From Paenibacillus sp. FSL W8-0426 (GTDB lineage Bacteria > Bacillota > Bacilli > Paenibacillales > Paenibacillaceae), in contig NZ_CP150203.1 of NCBI RefSeq assembly GCF_037969725.1, positions 5,532,001 through 5,596,000 of the forward strand: a stretch of 64,000 nucleotides of DNA, written 5' to 3'. Each line of letters opens with the position of its first letter. The first letter of the stretch is position 1. Positions 54,460 to 63,119 of the stretch are shown here, piece by piece. The notes below the pieces were generated by a model. That model was not told where the DNA came from. It worked only from the letters and a program-made list of their open reading frames with translations, and made no database searches. The position numbers and the translations under genes are program-made.

Positions 54460-55397
54460 CTGCTCAACCTCCCCAGCCCTGACCGGGCATCCTCTAGAAT
54501 ATCCCGAAGCGACTGCGAAAAAGAAATCATCGGTTTCCAACCAAGGTTCCGGAGCAACGAGGCACCTTCCTGGTCCCCCGCTCCATCCGGACCGGAAGAG
54601 GCATGATCCCAACGCACGGGAATTTCAGCGTCGGACATTCCTAACAGCGCATCTGCGATCTCTCCCAGGCTTCGTTCCTTGCCGGAAACAACGGGGTATA
54701 CAACGCCGGACGTTCCTTTAATCAACAAGGTGGCGTAAGCACGTACGGCATCCCGCACATCCAGATAGTCACGGGTGCTTTCCCTGCCGGACAGTCCGAA
54801 AGCTTCCGTCTTGCCCGCGATTTCGCAAGCCGCTATATGGCGTGCCAGCAGAGAACATATGCCCGTGGAGGGTCCTGCGCCAATGAGGTTTCCCGGTTCG
54901 GCAAGCATGATTTGTTGACCGAACAGGGACATCCAGGCCAGGGATACCGTTTCCTCCAGCGCTTTGCTTAGACTGTACGGGTGAGACGGCTGGGGAGGCA
55001 AGCCCGGCATTGGAACATATTTCAGCCGGGAGCCCACGATCACGATTCTTGCCGCCTTGAAATTGCGAAGAGCATCGAGCAAATACAAGGCGGCCATGAC
55101 ATTGCTTTCTATAGCAAGGATCGGATTGGCCCAGGAGTCCGGAACGGAGTTTTTCCCCGCCAGATGCAATACGTCGTCCGGCTGCACTTTGGTGACAAGC
55201 CGGCATACCTGTTCTTTGTCGTTCAAATCGCATACATGCACGGCTACGCCTTCCCCGAACGAGTGCGATCCTGCTTTCCTGACCACGGCGGCCACTCTGG
55301 CGCCCATGGATTGAAAATAGGCTACGGCGTGCCGACCGGTGAAACCGGTGGCACCCGTAATGAGCACTTTCCTGCCTTTCAGCTCCGTTCCATCCAT
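54456..55397 (-). CDS. NAD-dependent epimerase/dehydratase (extended SDR)
   Basis: 313 residues. The Rossmann motif GATGFTGRHAV is at about 15-25. The catalytic YSLSK (Tyr-x-x-x-Lys, about 145-149) follows a VGSRLKY serine segment, and RESTRDYLDVRDAVRAY is a substrate-site signature of GDP-mannose dehydratase/reductase-like SDRs. It acts on a nucleotide sugar, probably as a reductase or epimerase. The start at 55397 has AAGGAG 8 nt upstream and overlaps the RmlD-like gene by 19 nt. Confidence 0.82.
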   Translation of the reverse strand: MDGTELKGRKVLITGATGFTGRHAVAYFQSMGARVAAVVRKAGSHSFGEGVAVHVCDLNDKEQVCRLVTKVQPDDVLHLAGKNSVPDSWANPILAIESNVMAALYLLDALRNFKAARIVIVGSRLKYVPMPGLPPQPSHPYSLSKALEETVSLAWMSLFGQQIMLAEPGNLIGAGPSTGICSLLARHIAACEIAGKTEAFGLSGRESTRDYLDVRDAVRAYATLLIKGTSGVVYPVVSGKERSLGEIADALLGMSDAEIPVRWDHASSGPDGAGDQEGASLLRNLGWKPMISFSQSLRDILEDARSGLGRLSR

Positions 55398-56206
55398 AAC
55401 GCTAGCTCCTTCAGCATCGTAGGATAGTCCGGGAAGTTCGTCTGCACGTCCGCACGCGTGCATACCAACGTACGGTCCTGCACCACCCGGTCATCCGGAA
55501 CGATGTTGACGTCCCGTTTGTCCCAGGTCTTCTGAAACAGTACAAGCAGGTCATGCTTGCTGATCGGCTTGGGGTGTGCGAGATGGATGAGGCCGCTCAC
55601 CGGCGAAGCCAGGTAATGATCCACCCACTTTGCCAGTTCGAGCGTTGTTACCCCGTTCCAGAAGACACGGGTATACCCCCCGACCTCCCCTTTGGTCGAC
55701 ATGAACCAGTGCATGAGGCCAATGCCGCTCTTTCGAATTTCAGGTCCGATGATGGACGTCCGGATCGTCAGATGCCCGGCATCGTGCACTTCTCCAAGCG
55801 CTTTGGTGATTGCGTAGGCGGACGTCCCGTCCGTGGCGTCATCCTCCCGGTAGGCTCCCCGGTCCCCGCTGAATACGCAATCCGTGCTGATGTGGATCAG
55901 GCGCGCGCCGATCGTATCCGCGACGCGGCGCAAGCGATGCGGCAGGAAACCGTTGATATGGTATGCCGCGATCTTATCTATATCCGCAAAGCTGTTCAGC
56001 ACGCCCACCGCATTAATGATGACGTCCGGATGGACCGCTTCGACGATCCGGTCGACCATGAAGCTGTCGTTCACGTCGAGCAGCAAACCACCCGGGTCTG
56101 CTGCATCCCGTGTCGTGTAGAACAGATGGTGCCGCCCCTGACGGCGGAAATATTCGACCAGCATATGGCCGGCCATGCCGTTTCCTCCAAGGACAAGCAG
56201 CTTCAT
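55379..56206 (-). CDS. RmlD-like NAD(P)-dependent sugar reductase
   Basis: 275 residues. GGNGMAGHMLVEYF is the cofactor loop, PDVIINAVGVLN and LIHISTDCVFSGDRGAYREDD are the RmlD-type core, and YAITKALGE supplies the catalytic Tyr/Lys. Relatives reduce 4-keto-6-deoxy sugars such as dTDP- or UDP-linked intermediates. Because it sits between a UDP-GlcNAc 4,6-dehydratase-like and a CapG/WbjD-like gene, the role of CapF/WbjC/FnlB in making a UDP-linked 6-deoxy amino sugar is likely, although CapF itself is longer. Start overlap ATGA with the preceding gene; GGAGG upstream. Confidence 0.82.
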   Translation of the reverse strand: MKLLVLGGNGMAGHMLVEYFRRQGRHHLFYTTRDAADPGGLLLDVNDSFMVDRIVEAVHPDVIINAVGVLNSFADIDKIAAYHINGFLPHRLRRVADTIGARLIHISTDCVFSGDRGAYREDDATDGTSAYAITKALGEVHDAGHLTIRTSIIGPEIRKSGIGLMHWFMSTKGEVGGYTRVFWNGVTTLELAKWVDHYLASPVSGLIHLAHPKPISKHDLLVLFQKTWDKRDVNIVPDDRVVQDRTLVCTRADVQTNFPDYPTMLKELALWMERS

Positions 56207-57189
56207 GATAAGAATCCTCCGCGCTTCAGAATATCGCGAATTTCGTCCTTCGTCATCAACTGATGCTCCGAACTGAAGCTGCTGAAGGATACCGGGCGGC
56301 AGTGGCTGTAATGCTCCCGAAGTCCCGGAATGCCGACCGTAGGCAAGATGACCAAGTACTGCTCGTCATAAACAACGGTGGTCATGCTCTCGAACTCGCT
56401 CATCAATATTTCGTGGATTTTCTCTCCTGGACGCGTGCCACTTTCCACGATCGATACGTCCGCCACGCCCGAATCCTCGATCAGCACTTCAGCCAGATCC
56501 ACGATTTTGCATGTCGGCATCGTCATCACGAAAATTTCGCCGCCCACGCTCTCCACGGATGCTTTGAACAGCAGCGAGATGGCATCCTTCAAGGTAAGGA
56601 AGAAGCGGGTCATTTTCAAGTCGGTGATGGACACCTCGCCCTTTTGGCGAATCTGGTTTTTGAACAGGTGCACCACGCTGCCGTTGGTACCGAGCACATT
56701 GCCGCCGCGGACCGTAACGAATTTGGTATTGCTGTTCAGCAGATTGGCATACACGATCAGCTTCTCGCCGATCGCCTTGGTCATGCCGTAAAAGTTGGAC
56801 GGATTGGCCGCTTTGTCTGTCGAAATATAGATCACTTTCTTAACATGGTTTTCAATGGCCGCCTCAATGACGTTTTGCGTACCGATCACGTTCGTTTTCA
56901 ACGCCTCATATGGCTGGTCCTCGCAGACCGGCACGTGTTTGAGGGCTGCGAGGTGGAACACATAATCCACGTTCTGGCACGCCGCGCTGATCGCTTCCTT
57001 GTCGCGAATGTCCCCGATCCGGAAATGAAGACGGGAATCCTCGAATTCGCGGCTCATCGCAACCTGGCTTGATTCGTTGCGGGAGTATACGACGATTTGT
57101 TTCGGCCGCTGGGGAAGCAGCTGGGCGACCAGCTCATACCCCCACGATCCGGTCCCGCCAGTCACGAGTATACGCTTATTTTCAAACAT
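56203..57189 (-). CDS. UDP-GlcNAc 4,6-dehydratase-like enzyme (PseB/FnlA/CapE group)
   Basis: 328 residues. GGTGSWGYELV is the Rossmann loop, RIGDIRDKEAI and YVFHLAALKHVPVCEDQPYEALKTNV are hallmarks of the short CapD/FlaA1 group, and YISTDKAANPSNFYGMTKAIGEKL carries the TDKA and Tyr-x-x-x-Lys active site. MTRFFLTLKDAISLL and the ending DEIRDILKRGGF are also typical. It would dehydrate UDP-GlcNAc to a 4-keto-6-deoxy intermediate. The start at 57189 overlaps the 2-epimerase stop by 8 nt, with GGGGGGAAA upstream. Whether it also does the 5- and 3-epimerisations of FnlA cannot be read from the sequence. Confidence 0.83.
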   Translation of the reverse strand: MFENKRILVTGGTGSWGYELVAQLLPQRPKQIVVYSRNESSQVAMSREFEDSRLHFRIGDIRDKEAISAACQNVDYVFHLAALKHVPVCEDQPYEALKTNVIGTQNVIEAAIENHVKKVIYISTDKAANPSNFYGMTKAIGEKLIVYANLLNSNTKFVTVRGGNVLGTNGSVVHLFKNQIRQKGEVSITDLKMTRFFLTLKDAISLLFKASVESVGGEIFVMTMPTCKIVDLAEVLIEDSGVADVSIVESGTRPGEKIHEILMSEFESMTTVVYDEQYLVILPTVGIPGLREHYSHCRPVSFSSFSSEHQLMTKDEIRDILKRGGFLS

Positions 57190-58273
57190 TCAATTTCCCC
57201 CCAAGCAGAAATTTGACCACAATGCCGGATACATTCTTTGCTTTATAGCCGTCGGGACACTCCCAATCGGCTGGAAGAGCGGTCATGACTTTGACGCAAT
57301 CGGCAATGCGATCTGCATCGAGTCCGGATACCACATTGCTGCCGCAATCCACGGTTTCGGGACGCTCCGTCGTGCGGCGCATGGTGACGGTTGGCACGCC
57401 CATAATGCAGCATTCTTCCTGCACCGTCCCGCTATCGGTCAGCGCGCACCGGGCATGCCGCTCCAGCATGACAAAGTCGAAAAAACCGAAAGGCTCATGG
57501 AATTCCACCAAGGGATGCATCTCCAATTCCAAATGCTCGGCGATCCGGATCGCCGTGCGAGGGTGAATGCTGCAAATGATGCGCTGCCCTTGTTCTTTGG
57601 CTACGCGGTTCAACCCCTTCATGATCTCCAGCAAATGCGGAGGATGGTCCACGTTTTCGGCTCGATGGGCGGTAACCAGAAAGTATTGGCCGGGTTTGAG
57701 TTTTAGCTTGTTTAGAATATTGCTCGCGCTCACCTGCCGATCATAATGTTGCATCACTTCATATATCGGATTGCCCGTCAGCACGATGCGGCGGCTCGGC
57801 ACGCCTTCCCTGACGAGATGTTTCTTGCTCTGCTCCGTATAAGGCATGTTGATGGTCGATATGGCATCGATCACCCTGCGATTTTTTTCTTCGGGAACGT
57901 CGAGATCGAAGCAGCGGTTGCCTGCTTCCATATGAACGACGGGAATGCCCATGCGTTCTGCCAACACGGCGCAAAGCGCGCTGTTGGTATCGCCGAGGAG
58001 CAGCACCTTGTCTGGCTTCTCTTGGCGCAGGATATCCTCCATTTGGGTAAACATTGAGGATAACTGTCTCCCAAGCGAAGCTGCCTCATCCTGAAGCACG
58101 TAATCCGGCGCACGCAGACCCAACTCCTTGAAAAACAGGCCGCTCAGGCTTTCCGTGAAATTCTGTCCGGTATGGACCAAAACATGTTCGGCTGCATACT
58201 GGTCCAGCTTGGAGATGATGAGGCTGAGACGAATGATCTCCGGTCTTGTGCCCAGCACCGTCATGATTTTCAT
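57182..58273 (-). CDS. UDP-N-acetyl sugar 2-epimerase (CapG/WbjD/FnlC type)
   Basis: 363 residues of the WecB fold. TVLGTRPEIIRLSLIISKLDQY, VHTGQNFTESLSGLFFKEL, LLLGDTNSALCAVLAERMGIPVVHMEAGNRCFDLDVPEEKNRR, and FGFFDFVMLERHARCALTDSGTVQEE follow the CapG/WbjD subgroup (EIIRLS and GNRCFD) more closely than WecB. It would invert C2 of a UDP-linked 6-deoxy HexNAc, the last step to UDP-L-FucNAc or UDP-L-QuiNAc. The start at 58273 has a moderate CAGGGA site; the frame is open to 58315. Confidence 0.87.
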   Translation of the reverse strand: MKIMTVLGTRPEIIRLSLIISKLDQYAAEHVLVHTGQNFTESLSGLFFKELGLRAPDYVLQDEAASLGRQLSSMFTQMEDILRQEKPDKVLLLGDTNSALCAVLAERMGIPVVHMEAGNRCFDLDVPEEKNRRVIDAISTINMPYTEQSKKHLVREGVPSRRIVLTGNPIYEVMQHYDRQVSASNILNKLKLKPGQYFLVTAHRAENVDHPPHLLEIMKGLNRVAKEQGQRIICSIHPRTAIRIAEHLELEMHPLVEFHEPFGFFDFVMLERHARCALTDSGTVQEECCIMGVPTVTMRRTTERPETVDCGSNVVSGLDADRIADCVKVMTALPADWECPDGYKAKNVSGIVVKFLLGGKLNV

Positions 58274-58311
58274 CGCTATCCCTGCCTTCGTCGTAAAATG
58301 GATGTCGGCTG

Positions 58312-59880
58312 TCAAGCCAGCCTTCGCTTACGGGTTTTAACTTTTACGGCTCGCGACGGCCGCTTCCTTTTGCTCGCCCGCCCTTTTCTGCCTCCGGTCC
58401 TTGCTTTGCGGCCCAGCATCCTCCGTTTGGCCAAACGGTTGCCGCTTTCCCTGCGCTTTCTTCTTTTCTTGCCTCGCTTGACGGCCGCGGGATACATGAG
58501 CGGGCCATCCCCTCCCCCGCTCCCTCCCTCAATGGCAAGCGGGGGAAGAGGAGATTTGGGCAGGGCCTCGATGACGGATAGCGGGAACCGCTTTGCACTC
58601 ACTCCGTTCCGTTCAGATACCAATACGGTACGAAGCCCTCCTTCTCCCCATCCATATACAGGACCCGTGGGCGACTGAATATACGGGAACCATCCGGGAA
58701 AACGCAACAACCACTGGGTCACCATCGCGTGCAGCGAGGTTCTGTACGCATCGTTTCCATACAGCCGTTCGGCCTCCGCCCGGTTTCTCCACCCCGTATC
58801 GGAAGCTAATTCCTCATTATCGATCAGACGGGCGGCCAGCTCCGCGAGCGCCGCGCTGTCCCCTGGCGGCGCAAGAAACTCGCCGCTGCCGACGCCCTCC
58901 ATCAGTTCAGCCAGCCCGCCCTGCGTGAAAGCGATGACCGGTTTGGCAAAGTGCATGCCCTCCAGCGCGGTCATGCCGAAACCTTCCTTCACCATGCTTG
59001 GAATGACCAGAATATCCATGGCAGGATAGGCCATCGAAACGTTTTCCACGAATGGGGTCATCTCGAATCGACGCTGGTAACCCGATTTTTTGACCCGCGA
59101 TATGCATGCATCGTAATACTTTTTGTCCGCCGGCGTGCCGATGATCCAGAAACGGGCCCGCGGATGCGTTTCGCAGATTCGCAGGCACATATCCACGAAA
59201 GGTTTCAGTCCCTTGGCATCATGGATGAAAGAGGATATATAACCTATGCAGACATGCGATGATTTGAAGCCGAGTTCCTTCCGCTTCCGTTCCCTGAAGT
59301 ACAGCCATCGGTCCGGGGCAGGCAGAGAGGAATCCCACGTAGGAGGCAGAACCGTGAGTTTGTCTTCGATCCCGGCTTCTCGAAAAGGCAAGGCCGCTGC
59401 ATTGGAGATCGTAATGATCCAATCGGAGTAGCCGGCGATCAAGCGAATGGCGTCCTGCAGATGATCCGTGGACTGCATAATCTCGGTGATCTTCCAGATG
59501 ACGGGGATTTGCAATGATTTCGCCGCAATTGCAGGCAGGACGTTGACGCAGGTATTGGTCAGGACGAGATCAGGGCCGGTTTCCCTGATCAGGGAAACCA
59601 CGGCCTGGAATTCAGGTTTATGGCGCAGTTGTTCAGCATCGTCCCCAATGCCCTTATATGGCGTATAAACGCCATATAATAGCGGGAACTCGCAGACCTT
59701 GACCCGGATCCCCGATCTTTGGGCAAGCCCGGCAAGCTTCCCTTCACGGGGAACGACCAGCACGCAGTCGAAAATGGTGCCCATCTCCCTCATGAAATGA
59801 AGCAGGAGCTTTTCCGCTCCCGTAATGCTGCGGGTATTGCATACATGGGAGAACAACATCAATTTCGGTCTAGTCTCCAT
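58312..59880 (-). CDS. GT4-like glycosyltransferase with a Lys/Arg-rich C-terminal tail
   Basis: 522 residues. The GT-B core spans about 5-395: an N-terminal FSHVCNTRSITGAEKLLLHFM, a second-domain CIGYISSFIHDAKGLKPFVDMCLRI, and the donor-site EGFGMTALEGMHFAKPVIAFTQGGLAEL (about 299-326). After a linker of about 70 residues comes a basic tail (about 468-522), in which close to half the residues are Lys or Arg. The tail is unusual for GT4 and resembles the separate basic protein at 62486, so it may anchor the enzyme to an acidic surface such as spore coat polymer. The start ATG at 59880 lacks a close ribosome binding site; GAGGAGG is about 45 nt upstream, with two small palindromes between. Confidence 0.83.
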   Translation of the reverse strand: METRPKLMLFSHVCNTRSITGAEKLLLHFMREMGTIFDCVLVVPREGKLAGLAQRSGIRVKVCEFPLLYGVYTPYKGIGDDAEQLRHKPEFQAVVSLIRETGPDLVLTNTCVNVLPAIAAKSLQIPVIWKITEIMQSTDHLQDAIRLIAGYSDWIITISNAAALPFREAGIEDKLTVLPPTWDSSLPAPDRWLYFRERKRKELGFKSSHVCIGYISSFIHDAKGLKPFVDMCLRICETHPRARFWIIGTPADKKYYDACISRVKKSGYQRRFEMTPFVENVSMAYPAMDILVIPSMVKEGFGMTALEGMHFAKPVIAFTQGGLAELMEGVGSGEFLAPPGDSAALAELAARLIDNEELASDTGWRNRAEAERLYGNDAYRTSLHAMVTQWLLRFPGWFPYIQSPTGPVYGWGEGGLRTVLVSERNGVSAKRFPLSVIEALPKSPLPPLAIEGGSGGGDGPLMYPAAVKRGKKRRKRRESGNRLAKRRMLGRKARTGGRKGRASKRKRPSRAVKVKTRKRRLA

Positions 59881-59884
59881 GGCC

Positions 59885-59935
59885 GCACGGGCCCGTGCAT
59901 GTCGGCATGCAGAGCCCTATGCACACCTCCTCTAA
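59885..59935 (-). promoter_or_regulatory. Folded leader between RBS and start of the GT4 gene
   Basis: On the minus strand GAGGAGG (about 59926-59932) is followed by a TGCATG/CATGCA stem and by the perfect dyad GCACGGGCCCGTGC (59885-59898) right before the ATG at 59880. Folding would bring the distant Shine-Dalgarno close to the start codon. Inferred from sequence only. Confidence 0.35.
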
Positions 59936-59942
59936 CCTGAAT

Positions 59943-61082
59943 TTAAGAGAAGACGACGGACAGCAATTCATTGATCCGTTTGCCGTACGTGTGATCCTTC
60001 AAGGTCCGTTCGAGCCCGCGCAGCGCGATCTCTCGGCGCTCCTTCTCGTGGGTCAGATAATATTCGACCTTTTCGATCAATTCCTGCGGAGAGGCATACG
60101 TTTCGATCTCCACTCCCGGCTGGTAAAATCTCGTTAAGTCATCGCGCGCATCCGTGAGTTGGAGCGTTGCACACGCCGCAATTTCGAACGTTCTTGGGTT
60201 CGGCGAGGCCGGAGGTATCCGCAAATGGTTGTTGTTGACCGAATCGTCTTCATGCGAACGGTGCAGGTTAATGACGAGTTTGGTGCCGTTGTATACGTCG
60301 TTGGTTTCCTGGGGATTCATCCAGCGGCCAAGCTCTATTTTTTCGCCGTAAGCCTCGTAGCCGGGCAGGCGATCCCACCAAATCCCGTTGAATACCGTGT
60401 TGTGGGACATTAATTGGGCCATGATCGGATTGAAGAAATACACCCGGTTCCAATAGGCCGAGCCAATGAAGCTTACGTCGCGTTTCAGCGGGGACGGGGT
60501 AGTAATCGGAAAGTAATGCGACGTATAAGCCGCAAATGGCAGGTAATGCACCGAAGCGCAACCGTTCTGACGGTAAAGCTCCACGCAATTTAGTTCTAAT
60601 GTAAAGACATGATCGAAATGCTTCGATACTTCCAGCGTCATGTCGGTGTAATAAGGATCGTCGGTCAACCAGATGGCTGTCGGTATGCCTGCCTGACGGA
60701 TAGCATCGATTTGGTCCAGCGGCAGGTCCATGCCGTCCAGGGCAAGCACAAGGTTCGGACGGGTCGCCAATGCAGTTTCGGCAATGGGTTGACGCGGATC
60801 GGATAAAGTGACTTTAGCCACCATACTCTGCAAGGTTGCGGCGATCGCTTCATCCAATGGGGAATACGGGAAGCCTTTGCCCGATGAAATATACATGATA
60901 TGCACGGGGCGAAAAGGAAGCGGCTCCTTAGCACAATTGACAATATAGTTTGCGCGTCCGCGCAGATAGCCTTCCTCCTTGCCAGCTTCGTATCCGGCAC
61001 GCTGCCCGTTTTTGCGTGCCTGGTCAGCCAAACCGAGCACCGGGACATGAGACTGTCTGTGTTTACGGTGTTTGATAGGCAT
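59943..61082 (-). CDS. CgeB-like glycosyltransferase, copy 1
   Basis: 379 residues. A basic N-terminus (MPIKHRKHRQ) and a GYEAGKEEGYLRGR repeat-like segment precede a GT-B type domain similar to spore maturation protein CgeB: LVLALDGMDLPLDQIDAIRQAGIPTAIWLTDDPYYTD, DVSFIGSAYWNRVYFF, NDVYNGTKLVINLHRS and PNPRTFEIAACATLQLTDARDDLTRFYQPGVEIETY. CgeB in B. subtilis is made late in sporulation and is linked to the outer spore surface. The start at 61082 has AAAGGAG 7 nt upstream. It is a paralogue of the next gene, sharing the same motif order. Confidence 0.85.
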   Translation of the reverse strand: MPIKHRKHRQSHVPVLGLADQARKNGQRAGYEAGKEEGYLRGRANYIVNCAKEPLPFRPVHIMYISSGKGFPYSPLDEAIAATLQSMVAKVTLSDPRQPIAETALATRPNLVLALDGMDLPLDQIDAIRQAGIPTAIWLTDDPYYTDMTLEVSKHFDHVFTLELNCVELYRQNGCASVHYLPFAAYTSHYFPITTPSPLKRDVSFIGSAYWNRVYFFNPIMAQLMSHNTVFNGIWWDRLPGYEAYGEKIELGRWMNPQETNDVYNGTKLVINLHRSHEDDSVNNNHLRIPPASPNPRTFEIAACATLQLTDARDDLTRFYQPGVEIETYASPQELIEKVEYYLTHEKERREIALRGLERTLKDHTYGKRINELLSVVFS

Positions 61083-61129
61083 ATTGCCACTCCTTTGTAT
61101 GGGGATCATTCCGATCCCTGAATAAGAAC

Positions 61130-62224
61130 CTACAGATGTTCCAGAAGCTGAGACATGCGTCTCGCAAAAGTATGGCGACTCATCGTGGTGATCAGTCCGC
61201 GCATCGCTATAGCCAGGCGCTTATCCTCGTTCTCGAGGTAGTATTGGATCTTGTACCGAAGTTCGGACGCGGAAGCGAACGTTTCGATATCGTATCCTGG
61301 CCGGTAATATAGCGGGAGATCGGCGCGCAGGTCCGTAATTTGCATCGTTCCACACGCGCTGATTTCATAGGTGCGCGGGTTGATGGACCGGCCTTCGATC
61401 TGGTGCACATTGCGATTGTCCTCCCCGGACTTATCCGTGCGATGAACATTGATAACGATTTTGGCTCCATTGTAATAATCCACCGTCGCATTGGGATCGA
61501 TCCAACCTTCATGCAGAAAACGTCCCAACAGATCCGAGCGCTTCAGGCGATTCCACAGACCTCCTGCGATGAATACCTTTTTTCCGGCAAGAAAAGGAGC
61601 CAACTCGTCGAACAGTGCGATTCGGTTCCAGAAGCCCGTTCCAATAAAACACACGTCATACTGGTGCTGAGGCTCGGCCCGCCGCGGCTGAAACATTTCC
61701 GGATTAACCGCAAGCGGAAGATAGATGACCCGACTGGCTCCGTGTTGATGATAAAAAGCAACCGTCGCTTCCTCATGGGTGAATACCACGTCGTAATGAC
61801 GGCAAATTTCCAGCGTGTCCTCGGTAAAATAAGGATCATCCACAAACCACACCGCCGTTTTGATCCCCAACCCACGTATACCGTTTACCTGCTCCAGGTG
61901 GTCCGCAGGAAATACATGCAACCCATTCATGACCAACACAACATCCGGCCTATGCTGAGCCGCTTCCTGCAGCATCGCTGCAGGGGAACCGACGATGCAT
62001 TCGCGTACCGATTGCTTCAATGCTCCAATGACGCCAGCATCGATGGCATCGAACCCCTGAGGAATGTAAAGCACCTTTATATCGCGCAATGGCAGCTTGA
62101 ACCCCTCCACTCTTGCCATCACGGCCTGACAACCACCGAATCTGCGGCCTTCCGCGTATCCGCAGCGATATGCCGCTTCCGATTCCGTCAATGGCCGGTG
62201 CCTTTTTTTTGTCACATCCTTCAC
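61130..62224 (-). CDS. CgeB-like glycosyltransferase, copy 2
   Basis: 364 residues from a GTG at 62224 (AGGAAG about 6 nt upstream); a second GTG lies three codons on, and the frame is open but lacks family similarity further upstream. The motifs parallel copy 1: VVLVMNGLHVFPADHLEQVNGIRGLGIKTAVWFVDDPYFTED, DVCFIGTGFWNRIALFDEL, VDYYNGAKIVINVHRT and NPRTYEISACGTMQITDLRADLPLYYRPGYDIETF. A short basic N-terminus (KKRHRP) and a CGYAEGRRFGG segment recall the other cluster proteins. A terminator just upstream (62396) suggests its own promoter. Likely role: glycan transfer on the spore surface. Confidence 0.84.
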   Translation of the reverse strand: MKDVTKKRHRPLTESEAAYRCGYAEGRRFGGCQAVMARVEGFKLPLRDIKVLYIPQGFDAIDAGVIGALKQSVRECIVGSPAAMLQEAAQHRPDVVLVMNGLHVFPADHLEQVNGIRGLGIKTAVWFVDDPYFTEDTLEICRHYDVVFTHEEATVAFYHQHGASRVIYLPLAVNPEMFQPRRAEPQHQYDVCFIGTGFWNRIALFDELAPFLAGKKVFIAGGLWNRLKRSDLLGRFLHEGWIDPNATVDYYNGAKIVINVHRTDKSGEDNRNVHQIEGRSINPRTYEISACGTMQITDLRADLPLYYRPGYDIETFASASELRYKIQYYLENEDKRLAIAMRGLITTMSRHTFARRMSQLLEHL

Positions 62225-62395
62225 CCTGACTTCCTGCAGGAGAACCCGAATTGGATTCTCCCCGAGATTTGATCTTCCCTCTAAAGGATATGCCCTAGGG
62301 TCAGATGCATCATGGACGGCTGTCCTGCTGAGCGCAAAATTGGCGCATGCCCGAGCCAATAGCCTGTACGGGCATGTCCGCTCCTGCGGGGACGC

Positions 62396-62425
62396 AAAAA
62401 AACCCGGGGGAAATATCCCGCCGGG
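62396..62425 (-). terminator. Rho-independent terminator after the basic-protein operon
   Basis: CCCGG-GGG/CCC-CCGGG pairs with a five-base loop form the stem. On the minus strand a run of seven T follows. It separates the small-protein operon from the CgeB-like genes. Confidence 0.85.
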
Positions 62426-62485
62426 CAACATCATGCCGCTGGTCCGGATGAATGAGACGGTCTGGAAAATGACTCCATTAGTCTG

Positions 62486-62818
62486 TTACTGCGCCTTGTA
62501 CGCCAGTTGATGTCCGTCCTCGAATCCCTTCGCGAAACCCGCGTTGAATCCCTCGTTGTACGCTTCGTTGTATCCCTGGCCGTACGCATTGTCCGGATTG
62601 GGATCGGTGGGCGTAGCCGGCGCGACCGATTGTACGGGATCTTGGCGCCGTACGGCCGTACGTTTCTTTTTTCTAAGCCACGCTTTGCGTCCCCGAAGCG
62701 TGCGTTTGCGAAGCACAGGTTTGCTTTTGGCGGCTCGCGGCTTGCGAACTTTGCGCAGACGAGCACCGCGAGCTACGAGCGCTCTTTTTTTCGACCCTAC
62801 TTTTTTCTTCTTCAACAT
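62486..62818 (-). CDS. Lys/Arg-rich small protein with Gly-Tyr/Phe repeats
   Basis: 110 residues. The first about 60 are extremely basic (LKKKKVGSKKRALVARGARLRKVRK and similar). The last about 30 form a periodic acidic/aromatic run (YGQGYNEAYNEGFNAGF-type, period four, with Gly, Tyr/Phe, Asn and Glu). Not recognised as a known family; the design suggests a polyelectrolyte-binding or self-assembling structural protein, possibly of the spore surface. The start at 62818 has AGGAGG 9 nt upstream and comes one base after the previous stop. Confidence 0.7.
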   Translation of the reverse strand: MLKKKKVGSKKRALVARGARLRKVRKPRAAKSKPVLRKRTLRGRKAWLRKKKRTAVRRQDPVQSVAPATPTDPNPDNAYGQGYNEAYNEGFNAGFAKGFEDGHQLAYKAQ

Positions 62819-62819
62819 C

Positions 62820-63119
62820 TCAACATTCCTCCTGTATGCCCGGAACGATGCGTACTGCATATCCGGGTTCTTTGAGCCACGGCACGCTTGGCTCTCCCTG
62901 CTGAATGCGGGCCAGCCTGATTCCCGTCACCATACAGGACATTTCTTCCTGATACCGGCTCAGCAAACGAATATTCTCGGCAATACTGCGAGCGGACAGC
63001 TCCGAAATGGCGGATACGCTGGCTACGCTGTCCAGAATACGGGCTAACGCCTCCTGGCTGTGCGCAATGGATTCAATGAGAGCCAGCTTGACTTCCTGTT
63101 CACGCCTCAACAGATTCAT
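62820..63119 (-). CDS. Small helical protein, spore-cluster gene 3
   Basis: 99 residues, mainly helical (REQEVKLALIESIAHSQEALARILDSVASVSAISELSARSIAENIRLLSRYQEEM), with a C-terminal tail ending in Cys. The segment SIAHSQEALARILDS resembles HIAQSHQQLARVLDA of the protein at 63482, so the two are probably related. The start overlaps the previous stop (ATGA). Not recognised outside this cluster. Confidence 0.65.
   Translation of the reverse strand: MNLLRREQEVKLALIESIAHSQEALARILDSVASVSAISELSARSIAENIRLLSRYQEEMSCMVTGIRLARIQQGEPSVPWLKEPGYAVRIVPGIQEEC

Noticed and set aside
61340..62272. 310-codon plus-strand frame opposite the second CgeB-like gene
   Set aside because: Mirror of a CgeB paralogue with matching motifs to its neighbour; no independent support.
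62431..62766. Alternative 111-codon minus-strand frame inside the Lys/Arg-rich gene
   Set aside because: It is in a shifted frame without RBS; the 62486-62818 frame has AGGAGG and follows the previous stop by one base.
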